Below, in pieces: positions 1-7,538 of a DNA stretch of 9,361 bases. The notes beneath the pieces were generated by a model. It made no database searches. It was not told where the DNA came from and worked only from the letters and a program-made list of their open reading frames with translations. Made by a program: the position numbers and the translations under genes. The DNA is from an uncultured Verrucomicrobiales bacterium (lineage in GTDB: Bacteria; Verrucomicrobiota; Verrucomicrobiia; Verrucomicrobiales; Akkermansiaceae), in assembly GCA_937916135.1 (NCBI GenBank), contig CALFTQ010000142.1:1-9361 (forward strand), given 5' to 3'. Numbering within the stretch: position 1 is the stretch's first letter; each line of letters starts with the position of its first letter.

Positions 1-67
1 GATGGAAAGATCTCCCATACGCCCGACGGGGAGTAGTATACAGCATGCCGAATGCAGTGTTCGTGCG
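1..67. repeat. 67-bp direct repeat, copy A (at window edge)
   Basis: This stretch recurs in the same orientation at 2719-2785 with 66 of 67 bases identical; the one difference is A at 56 against T at 2774. The similarity ends at 68. The left limit is unknown because the window starts inside the repeat. It contains the small palindromes GTATAC and GCATGC and a CTCCC...GGGAG arm pair. Copy B lies just upstream of a PEP-CTERM gene on the - strand, so copy A may be the upstream region of a similar gene to the left of the window (inference). Confidence 0.95.
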
Positions 68-128
68 GAAAGGGGAGGGATTGCAGATGCGGATAGAGTG
101 TCAATTTTTTTCTCTTGTGATTATTTTG

Positions 129-165
129 CTTGCGAAAAGACATGTTTTTCGTATAATAATGCAAG
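129..165. promoter_or_regulatory. Candidate AbiEi operator (dyads in the abiE promoter)
   Basis: The promoter spacer contains an imperfect palindrome at 134-150 with arms GAAAA and TTTTC around a CATG core. An outer pair, CTTGC (129-133) and GCAAG (161-165), encloses both promoter boxes. AbiEi-type antitoxins are known to bind inverted repeats in their own promoters and repress the operon, so this is the natural site to test. The dyads are visible in the sequence; the role is inferred. Confidence 0.4.
130..157 (+). promoter_or_regulatory. Sigma70-type promoter of abiEi-abiEii
   Basis: A -35 box TTGCGA (130-135) is followed by a 16-bp spacer and a perfect -10 box TATAAT (152-157). The expected transcription start is near 164, giving a leader of only about 8 nt before the abiEi ATG at 172. 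The surrounding DNA is AT-rich. This is the only strong promoter-like match upstream of the pair. Confidence 0.7.
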
Positions 166-171
166 CAAGAT

Positions 172-1005
172 ATGCAAACACGAGGTATCAGACCGTGGAT
201 TCAGGAACAGATGGGGAGAGGTCGGTTGTATGTGACTCGGGATGAAATTCTCGCAGCTTTTCCTGATTATTCGAGCAATGCCCTCAAGAATGCGTTAATG
301 AGGGCAGTGTCGGATTGTATATTGGCATACGGCTGGCAAGGGTTTTATCTGCTATTGCCTCCTGCGTACGCAAAAAGGAAAACCTTGCCGCCTATGCTGT
401 ATATTGATGCTCTGATGAGGTATTTAAAGAAGCCCTATTGCGTAGCGTTGTTGAATGCAGCAGAAACGTATGGAGCCGCGCACCAGAAGCCTATGAGCTT
501 TACGGTAATGACAACCAACCCGCCACCCAGGAAACGGCAGACGGGTATGACGAGGATGGATTTCATTGCCAAGCGGGAATTCAACAAAGGCATTCCCGGT
601 GAGTTTGTCCGGAAAATAAAAGTCCAGACGGGGTATGTATCTGTTTCTACTCCGGAAATCACGGCGCTATCGCTTATTCAGTATCACGAAGCATCTGGTG
701 GATTATCCCACGTACTTACCGTCATGGAAGAGTTGATGGAATCCTGCCATTTTGAAAGTTTGCCGATAAGTGCCATCCGTTACTTTCCCATCAGCTGCTT
801 TCAGCGGCTTGGCTATATGCTCGATGTGGTATTGGGCGAACAGAGGCAAGCGGATATCCTGTTGAGATACCTTTCAGAGCAATGGGGAAAACGCCTGCAA
901 TACGTACCGCTTGCAGTAGGCGTGAGCACCGATTGCGCTGAGCGCAACAGCAAATGGAAGATTCAGATAAACACACAACTGGAGTCAGATTTCAATGATA
1001 CCTGA
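172..1005 (+). CDS. abiEi: AbiEi-type antitoxin / transcriptional repressor
   Basis: This 277-residue protein is the antitoxin half of an AbiE type IV toxin-antitoxin system. In this family the antitoxin counteracts the toxin without stably binding it, and its N-terminal winged helix represses the operon. Residues 1-60 match the N-terminal pattern: a short helix, a GRGRLYVTRDEI-like strand-helix, then a recognition-helix region and a GWQGFYLLLPP wing. The core carries ALLNAAETYGAAHQ (92-105) and STPEITALSLIQY (159-171), which resemble the conserved hGAaHQ-like and tPE-T--dL segments of AbiEi proteins. The ATG at 172 keeps the first helix of the domain; a start at 211 would remove it. The stop overlaps the toxin gene by 11 bp, typical of translational coupling. 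The gene is more AT-rich than the genes on the right, consistent with horizontal gain. Assignment rests on motifs and the partner gene, since AbiEi sequences diverge widely. Confidence 0.85.
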   Translation: MQTRGIRPWIQEQMGRGRLYVTRDEILAAFPDYSSNALKNALMRAVSDCILAYGWQGFYLLLPPAYAKRKTLPPMLYIDALMRYLKKPYCVALLNAAETYGAAHQKPMSFTVMTTNPPPRKRQTGMTRMDFIAKREFNKGIPGEFVRKIKVQTGYVSVSTPEITALSLIQYHEASGGLSHVLTVMEELMESCHFESLPISAIRYFPISCFQRLGYMLDVVLGEQRQADILLRYLSEQWGKRLQYVPLAVGVSTDCAERNSKWKIQINTQLESDFNDT

Positions 1006-1831
1006 AGCATATATTGACGAGTGGGCACAAGAGCATCCGTGGAGCACGGTGTCTATGGTGGAGCAGGATTTGCTGATCAGTCGTGCGCTTGTGGAAATAT
1101 TCAGTGACCCCTTCTTACAACAGGAAGTAGCTTTCCGCGGAGGTACGGCACTGCACAAACTGTATCTGAGCCCTCAGCCACGGTATTCAGAGGACATAGA
1201 CCTGGTGCAAATCCATGCCGGTCCTATACGTCCGATAATGGATCATTTGCGAGATGCTCTGGCATTTTTGGGCGAGCCTAAGACAAAGAGTACACCGATG
1301 AGCAATAAACTGCTCTACAAAGTGGGCTCCGAAGACCCGGCCACACCGTTCATCCGCCTGAAAATAGAAATCAACTGCCGGGAGCACTTTCACGTCATGC
1401 CATGGAAACTGCACCCATTCGTCGTGGAAAACACGTGGTTCTCGCAAGCTTGCGATATTACTACATACCAGCTGGATGAATTGCTGGGTACCAAGTTGCG
1501 CGCATTGTACCAGCGCTCAAAGGGGCGTGATTTATTTGACCTGCACCAGGCATTGACTCGTACGCAGGTGAATGCAGACGCCGTTTTGCGGGCGTTCGTG
1601 CGTTATACGCATTTTTCTGCAAAATATGTTCCCAGTTGCAAGGAATATGAACTGAACATGGAAGCAAAAATGCAAAATCCCGATTTTCTTTCGGATACAC
1701 TCCCCATCCTGCTGCCCGGTACTTCATTTTCGCCAGAGTCCGGGTATGAAATAGTGCACAAGTTACTTATTGCGCACATTGACCGATTCCGGAAAGACAC
1801 GCCGAATGATGGTCTGACCTGGGTGGACTAG
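995..1831 (+). CDS. abiEii: AbiEii-type nucleotidyltransferase toxin
   Basis: This 278-residue protein is the toxin of the AbiE pair, from the AbiEii/AbiGii branch of the DNA polymerase beta-like nucleotidyltransferase fold. Motif I is visible as FRGGTALHKLYL (47-58), with the GGT and K55 that contact the nucleotide. SEDIDL (65-70) supplies metal-binding D67 and D69. A later strand, RLKIEIN (121-127), may give the third acidic position. The family's C-terminal motif is clear at 167-183: K167, R174, K176, R178, D179, D182 and L183. All key residues are present, so the toxin looks active. Family members have been reported to modify tRNA ends or use GTP, and act in phage abortive infection and plasmid stabilisation; the substrate here is unknown. 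The ATG at 995 lies inside the end of abiEi, with a GGAG 10 bases upstream as a weak ribosome site. Length is normal for the family. Confidence 0.9.
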   Translation: MIPEAYIDEWAQEHPWSTVSMVEQDLLISRALVEIFSDPFLQQEVAFRGGTALHKLYLSPQPRYSEDIDLVQIHAGPIRPIMDHLRDALAFLGEPKTKSTPMSNKLLYKVGSEDPATPFIRLKIEINCREHFHVMPWKLHPFVVENTWFSQACDITTYQLDELLGTKLRALYQRSKGRDLFDLHQALTRTQVNADAVLRAFVRYTHFSAKYVPSCKEYELNMEAKMQNPDFLSDTLPILLPGTSFSPESGYEIVHKLLIAHIDRFRKDTPNDGLTWVD

Positions 1832-1925
1832 GAGTTCCGCGACCTGTATACTCAAAAAACGCCCGACAAAAAGCGGACAGTTTTGTGATGAATGGTTGTA
1901 GTACGGTGCGATGATAACGCTTGCC

Positions 1926-1965
1926 GGAAAGAAAGCCCGCTGCTCTCAGAAGAGAAAGCAGCGGG
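1926..1965 (-). terminator. Probable terminator of the PEP-CTERM gene
   Basis: A 9-bp perfect stem (1936-1944 with 1957-1965, CCCGCTGCT/AGCAGCGGG) closes a 12-base loop. On the - strand it is followed by the T-rich run CTTTCTTTC. It starts 30 bases past the PEP-CTERM stop codon. The T tract is interrupted by C, so efficiency is uncertain. On the + strand there is no T tract, so it is unlikely to stop abiE transcription. I see no other feature in the rest of the 1832-1995 gap. Confidence 0.65.
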
Positions 1966-1995
1966 AAAAAGTCTGAATATCTGATTTACAGATTC

Positions 1996-2652
1996 TTACT
2001 TGCGGCGGCGGCGGGCAGCCAGACCAGCCAGAGCAAGCAGGCTCAGCGTAGCCGTGGCGGGCTCGGGGATGTAGGTGATGGAGGCGTTGGAAATGCCAGT
2101 CACACCCTGATTGCTACCGGTAGCAGAACCGTCAAGCAGCTTCACGTCGGCCAGCTTCACCACATAGCCAGTCTCAATGATGGACGTGGTGCCATTAGTC
2201 ATGCCCAATGTAATCACAGAGCCCGTGGTATCCACATCAAGGGTGATTGTCATGCCAGCCACACCGGGTTGGCCATTCCCGCCTGTAGGGGTCTTAGAAA
2301 CCCAGCTATCCAGCTTGGTCTCATCCGTAGCGGTCCAGGTGAAAGTCGTACCTTCTGTCGTGGTGGGGGTAACCCAGCCGCGGTCATTGGTGCCCGTGTT
2401 TTCCATGGCTACATATGAACTAGCCTGAGTGAACACACCCCAGTCGTCTGCAAACTTGACCATGAAGCCAGAACCATAACCGTCGTAGTCGGCGCCGTCA
2501 ATGGTAAGCGTCAGCGTGTAATCAGTGGCGTTCCACGTAGAAATCTGAGTCAACGTGGAGTTGAAGTTCTCGAGGGTCAGAGCCTGGGTAACCGGATCCA
2601 AGGCAAACGCAGAGCTGGCGAGGGCCATGAGTGCGATAAGTGTCTTTTTCAT
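1996..2652 (-). CDS. Secreted PEP-CTERM sorting-domain protein
   Basis: This 218-residue protein has an N-terminal Sec signal peptide (MKKTLIALMALASSAFA, cleavage likely after A17). Its mature region of about 175 residues is rich in Thr, Gly and Asp and predicted to be mostly beta strand. The tail is textbook: IPEPA at 195-199, a hydrophobic helix of about 13 residues (201-213) and the basic end RRRRK. In Gram-negative bacteria such tails are recognised by exosortase (EpsH/XrtA type), which removes them and directs the protein to the surface or matrix. No exosortase gene is in the window. The alternating-strand pattern could be a LamG-like beta sandwich, but I cannot confirm a domain. The start is set by the signal peptide; there is no Shine-Dalgarno. 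The gene converges on abiEii, has a terminator behind it, and has a direct repeat 67 bases upstream of its start codon. The ligand or role is unknown. Confidence 0.9.
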   Translation of the reverse strand: MKKTLIALMALASSAFALDPVTQALTLENFNSTLTQISTWNATDYTLTLTIDGADYDGYGSGFMVKFADDWGVFTQASSYVAMENTGTNDRGWVTPTTTEGTTFTWTATDETKLDSWVSKTPTGGNGQPGVAGMTITLDVDTTGSVITLGMTNGTTSIIETGYVVKLADVKLLDGSATGSNQGVTGISNASITYIPEPATATLSLLALAGLAARRRRK

Positions 2653-2718
2653 AGATATTGAATGAATTAGATGTTAATGTTATAGGTTGGTTGCCGGGGT
2701 GCGGGATATTCCTCGCGC

Positions 2719-2785
2719 GATGGAAAGATCTCCCATACGCCCGACGGGGAGTAGTATACAGCATGCCGAATGCTGTGTTCGTGCG
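2719..2785. repeat. 67-bp direct repeat, copy B
   Basis: This is the second copy of the sequence at 1-67, same orientation, with one mismatch (T at 2774). It sits 67 bases upstream of the PEP-CTERM start codon. The two copies are 2718 bp apart and bracket exactly the abiE pair plus the PEP-CTERM gene. Near-identity over a non-coding stretch implies recent duplication, a mobile or regulatory repeat family, or gene conversion. Confidence 0.95.
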
Positions 2786-2874
2786 TGAACGCAACGGTGA
2801 AGAGGAATAGGGTGAGTACACCGTTGGGATCATTATTGCTCCGGCAATTAAAGAATATTGCTTGGACTCAACGA

Positions 2875-3180
2875 TAAATTGGAATTTTTCGGGCTGAAAG
2901 CCCGAGGAATTTTGAGCCCACGAAGTGGGTGAAAGAACACTAGCCGGGGGTAAGCCCGCAACCTGGGTGGGCGTAGACCGCGAAGCGGACGTAGCCCCCT
3001 GCGGGCGCAGCCCCCGGAATGCGATAAAATAAAATGGAGCCCCGGAGGGGTGACAGAAGGCGATGCAATACACTGATGCTGTGCTTTTCCGTCTCCGGGC
3101 TTACGCCCTACGCCGTGACTGGCTGTCGCCCCTGCCGGGGCTGATTTTCCGCTCGCCTGCGGCTCGCCAATTCCAATTTA
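2875..3180. repeat. Non-coding palindromic block with 12-bp terminal inverted repeats
   Basis: The block starts with TAAATTGGAATT (2875-2886) and ends with its exact reverse complement (3169-3180). Inside are short GC-rich hairpins, several with a GAA triloop: 2890-2904 (6-bp stem), 2917-2929 (5-bp) and 2978-2988 (4-bp). A related CCCC-GGA-GGGG hairpin lies at 3040-3050. The right end, read on the - strand from 3180, matches the sequence starting at 9284 at 32 positions with one substitution and one inserted base. There is no transposase or plausible ORF, so this is a non-autonomous intergenic repeat of REP/BIME or MITE-like type. Confidence 0.75.
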
Positions 3181-3197
3181 GCTGCGGGTTGTGAACA

Positions 3198-3229
3198 CAA
3201 AAATCCCCCGCCGGGGAGCGGCGGGGGAT
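3198..3229 (-). terminator. Intrinsic terminator of leuS
   Basis: A 10-bp perfect stem (3203-3212 with 3220-3229, ATCCCCCGCC/GGCGGGGGAT) closes a 7-base loop. On the - strand it is followed by TTTTTG. It begins 27 bases past the leuS stop codon. Stem strength, spacing and U tract all fit a Rho-independent terminator. Confidence 0.9.
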
Positions 3230-3256
3230 GGTGGGGAATAAGGGGTTGGCGGTGGT

Positions 3257-5830
<2,574 letters not shown>

Positions 5831-5860
5831 GTCGCGCGCGACTATAGCGCACGCGTGCGC
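5831..5860. promoter_or_regulatory. Two perfect palindromes bracketing the leuS -10 box
   Basis: GTCGCGCGCGAC (5831-5842) is a perfect 12-bp palindrome at the predicted transcription start. GCGCACGCGTGCGC (5847-5860) is a perfect 14-bp palindrome filling most of the -35/-10 spacer. The second is entirely alternating purine-pyrimidine. They could be operator sites or a structure-prone (Z-DNA-like) promoter; which is unknown. Confidence 0.6.
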
Positions 5861-5869
5861 GAAAAGCAA
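5841..5869 (-). promoter_or_regulatory. Sigma70-type promoter of leuS
   Basis: Read on the - strand, the -35 box TTGCTT (5864-5869) is followed by exactly 17 bp and the -10 box TATAGT (5841-5846). Transcription should start near 5833-5834, leaving a leader of only about 4 nt before the ATG at 5830. No Shine-Dalgarno is present, consistent with a near-leaderless message. Confidence 0.7.
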
Positions 5870-5933
5870 GCCTTATGTGCTCTCCGGCAGATTGTATGCC
5901 ACGGAATGATGAATGCCGAGGGGCTGAACTTTG

Positions 5934-6000
5934 TCGGGGCACGGGACTTCAGTCCCGATTATGTGCACCGTGATTTCGGGACTAAAGTCCCGCGCTCCGA
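5934..6000. repeat. Paired REP-like palindromes between metX and leuS
   Basis: Two near-identical hairpins sit 19 bases apart: CGGGACT-TC-AGTCCCG (5942-5957) and CGGGACT-AA-AGTCCCG (5977-5992). The outer flanks 5934-5948 and 5986-6000 are also inverted repeats, 13 of 15 bases matching, so the whole unit can fold as one large imperfect hairpin. It begins 30 bases past the metX stop. No T tract follows, so it may protect mRNA 3' ends or aid Rho-dependent termination rather than being an intrinsic terminator. Confidence 0.8.
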
Positions 6001-6029
6001 AAACAACAAATTGAGGAAGCCCGGAAAAC

Positions 6030-7160
6030 TTAGTTCAGGTAAGCCTTGATATCGGCCTCGTAGAGCTCGGGTTCCAGGAGGAAGGAATCGTGCCCCTTGA
6101 CGGAGTGGATGCACTTGTAGCGGGAATCGACGCCGTTCTTGAGGAGGCGGCGGTGGAAGCAGGAGATATCCCGCGCGGTGAAGCAGCAGTCCGTGTTGAT
6201 GGAGAAGAGCATGAAGCGGATGCCGTGCTCGGCAAAGAGCTTGAAGGCTTTATCCACACTGCCCAGGCCGGAGAAGGTGGCCAGGTCATAGCCCGCCCAG
6301 AGGTTGATGATGCGGATGTAGGCATTGGCATCGTAGCGCTTGGCGAACTTGGTGCCCTGGTGCAGCATGTAGCTTTCCGTGTTGCGCTGGGGGGAGTACC
6401 AGGTGAGCATGCCCTTGCGGTCCGAAATGCCCTTGCGGGCTCGCTTCTCCAGGCCGCGCTGGTTTACAAAGAGCTTGTGACTGATGATGCGGGCCAGGGC
6501 CAGGCCGCGGCGGGGCGGGTCGCTGAGCGGGTAGCGCCCCTCGCGGTAGGCGGGGTCGAGCTCGATGGCCATTATCTGCTCGAAGGCATCGAGCTTGTGC
6601 TCGATGGCGGGTTTGTAGCCGGCGCCGATGATGATGATGTTCTTGATGCGGGTGGGGTAGAGGGTGGCCAGGGAGAGCGAGAGCATGCCGCCCAGGCTGG
6701 GGCCCACCACCGTGAAGCGGTCGATGCCGAAGTGGTCGAGCACCTGAATCTGGGCGCGGGCCTGGTCGTTGGCATTCACCAGGGGGAAGCGGCTGCCCCA
6801 AGGCTCGCCATCCGGCGCCGTGGAGCAGGGGCCGCTGGTGCCGTAGCAGCTACCCAGGTAGTTGATGCAGATGATGAAGTATTTTTCCGTGTCCAGCGGT
6901 TTGCCGGGGCCGATCATGCGGTCCCACCAGCCCTCGAAGTTCTCCGGCTGCCAGAAATCGCCGGCTTCGGGCAGGGAATCGTTGTGCCCGTGGGCGTGGT
7001 GGCTGCCGGTGAGCGCGTGGAAGAGCAGGATGGCGTTGCTCTTTGCGGCGTTCAGCGTGCCGTAGGTCTCATAGGCAAGTTCAATGCCGGGCAGGGTTTC
7101 ACCGTTGTCGAAGGTGAAATCTCCGATGGGGAGGATGTGGGTGCGGATGGTCTGGCTCAT
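6030..7160 (-). CDS. metX: Homoserine O-acyltransferase (MetX family)
   Basis: This 376-residue alpha/beta-hydrolase (family usually 370-390) transfers an acyl group, normally acetyl from acetyl-CoA, to the homoserine hydroxyl, the committing step of methionine synthesis; some family members use succinyl-CoA. Recognised segments are HALTGSHHA (48-56), NYLGSCYGTSGP (100-111, matching the N-LGGC-GTTGP signature), the nucleophile elbow GPSLGGM (153-159, Ser155), the catalytic Asp in NTDCCF (Asp324) and GHDSFLLE (356-363, His357). The full triad is present. The elbow reads GPSLGGM rather than the common GGSMGGM, a small variation. The ATG at 7160 starts the conserved domain; the frame continues upstream through the rpmJ terminator and rpmJ itself, which rules out a longer protein. 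Its start lies 14 bases past the terminator's T tract, so how it is transcribed is unclear. Acyl donor specificity cannot be read from the sequence with confidence. Confidence 0.93.
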   Translation of the reverse strand: MSQTIRTHILPIGDFTFDNGETLPGIELAYETYGTLNAAKSNAILLFHALTGSHHAHGHNDSLPEAGDFWQPENFEGWWDRMIGPGKPLDTEKYFIICINYLGSCYGTSGPCSTAPDGEPWGSRFPLVNANDQARAQIQVLDHFGIDRFTVVGPSLGGMLSLSLATLYPTRIKNIIIIGAGYKPAIEHKLDAFEQIMAIELDPAYREGRYPLSDPPRRGLALARIISHKLFVNQRGLEKRARKGISDRKGMLTWYSPQRNTESYMLHQGTKFAKRYDANAYIRIINLWAGYDLATFSGLGSVDKAFKLFAEHGIRFMLFSINTDCCFTARDISCFHRRLLKNGVDSRYKCIHSVKGHDSFLLEPELYEADIKAYLN

Positions 7161-7174
7161 GGTGCTGGAACACG

Positions 7175-7206
7175 AAAAAAGACCGGGCTGTGCAGACTCC
7201 GGTCTT
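7175..7206 (-). terminator. Intrinsic terminator of rpmJ, abutting metX
   Basis: On the - strand an 8-bp stem AAGACCGG/CCGGTCTT (7199-7206 with 7179-7186) is followed by a run of six T (7175-7180, partly within the stem). It lies 49 bases past the rpmJ stop codon and its T tract ends 14 bases before the metX ATG. It is a strong Rho-independent terminator for rpmJ and could also act as an attenuator or read-through control for metX. Confidence 0.88.
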
Positions 7207-7255
7207 CTCTCTCTTTCAATTATCCCCGACGAAAAGCTGTGGGGATGGGGTAAAA

Positions 7256-7420
7256 TTACTTCACGCCCTTCTTGCTGAGGCGCGTACCGGCCGTCGTGCC
7301 CTGACGAGCCTTGAACTTGGGGTTGCTCTTGCAGATCACGTAGAGCGTGCCCTTGCGCTTCACGATCTGGCAATCAGCGTGACGGCGCTTCATGGATGCG
7401 AGTGAGGAAAGAACTTTCAT
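7256..7420 (-). CDS. rpmJ: 50S ribosomal protein L36, C-minus (YkgO-like) type
   Basis: This 54-residue ORF encodes ribosomal protein L36 of the large subunit. The segment HADCQIVKRKGTLYVICK followed by SNPKFKARQG (residues 14-41) is near-identical in style to the E. coli paralogue YkgO. Classical L36 binds zinc through C-x2-C-x12-C and a His. Here the first Cys is replaced and the His position is Phe, leaving only Cys17 and Cys31, so it should not bind zinc. The protein ends with about 13 residues (GTTAGTRLSKKGVK) beyond the usual RQG end. The ATG at 7420 gives the standard MKV start; an internal ATG at 7393 is in frame but would lose it. The gene has its own promoter and terminator, and no Shine-Dalgarno. 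Whether it is the sole L36 or a zinc-independent spare cannot be told here. Confidence 0.93.
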   Translation of the reverse strand: MKVLSSLASMKRRHADCQIVKRKGTLYVICKSNPKFKARQGTTAGTRLSKKGVK

Positions 7421-7462
7421 GATGATTTGGTGATATGGTTATGTTAATTTTGGAGAAGCTTA

Positions 7463-7476
7463 TGCGTCGGGACGCA
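7463..7476. promoter_or_regulatory. Palindrome at the rpmJ transcription start
   Basis: TGCGTC-GG-GACGCA is a 14-bp dyad with perfect 6-bp arms. It lies one base downstream of the rpmJ -10 box, over the predicted start of transcription. It could be an operator, or a small hairpin at the mRNA 5' end. It does not resemble the AT-rich Zur consensus. Confidence 0.5.
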
Positions 7477-7477
7477 G

Positions 7478-7505
7478 ATTATAGCGATAACTTGCCGTTT
7501 GTAAA
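7478..7505 (-). promoter_or_regulatory. Sigma70-type promoter of rpmJ
   Basis: On the - strand TTTACA (7500-7505, five of six consensus bases) is separated by 16 bp from a perfect TATAAT (7478-7483). Transcription should begin near 7470-7471, giving a leader of about 50 nt that is AC-rich with no Shine-Dalgarno. It begins just beyond the end of the glycosyltransferase gene (stop at 7539). Confidence 0.8.
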
Positions 7506-7538
7506 GACAAATTTGCGCATGAGTGGAATTTTTATGCA

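Larger units (their letters stand above)
2653..3256. other. Gene-free interval made of repeats and a terminator
   Basis: No believable gene lies in these 604 bases. The first 66 bases are the AT-rich leader of the PEP-CTERM gene, including a possible -10 box TATAAC on the - strand (2679-2684) without a good -35. Then come direct-repeat copy B (2719-2785), a stretch of about 90 bases with a small hairpin (ATTGC-TCCG-GCAAT, 2835-2848), the terminal-inverted-repeat block (2875-3180) and the leuS terminator. The open frame crossing it on the - strand (2522-3073) simply translates the repeats. Confidence 0.85.

Noticed and set aside
1832..1920. Terminator for abiEii on the + strand
   Set aside because: Only a weak AT-rich pairing (ACAAAA/TTTTGT around 1868-1888) is visible, with no GC stem plus T tract. 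I cannot support a terminator call.
2679..2707. Promoter for the PEP-CTERM gene
   Set aside because: TATAAC could serve as a -10 box, but no acceptable -35 lies 15-19 bases upstream, so I mention it only in the gap description.
2522..3073. 183-codon ORF on the - strand
   Set aside because: It starts in the intergenic repeat block, crosses the direct repeat and then overlaps the PEP-CTERM gene in another frame. Its protein is just translated repeat DNA.
2875..3180. CRISPR array
   Set aside because: The palindromes differ in sequence and spacing. There are no identical repeats with regular spacers and no cas gene.
6090..7253. Open reading frame of 387 codons on the + strand
   Set aside because: It is antisense to metX, with the same low-complexity Gly/Ala/Val/Asp composition, and it crosses the rpmJ terminator.
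7161..7255. SAM riboswitch upstream of metX
   Set aside because: Only 95 bases separate rpmJ from metX. Apart from the terminator hairpin I see none of the conserved cores of SAM-I or SAM-II.
7161..7373. 71-residue N-terminal extension of metX
   Set aside because: It runs through the rpmJ terminator and the rpmJ coding sequence in another frame, and the MetX domain begins at the ATG at 7160.
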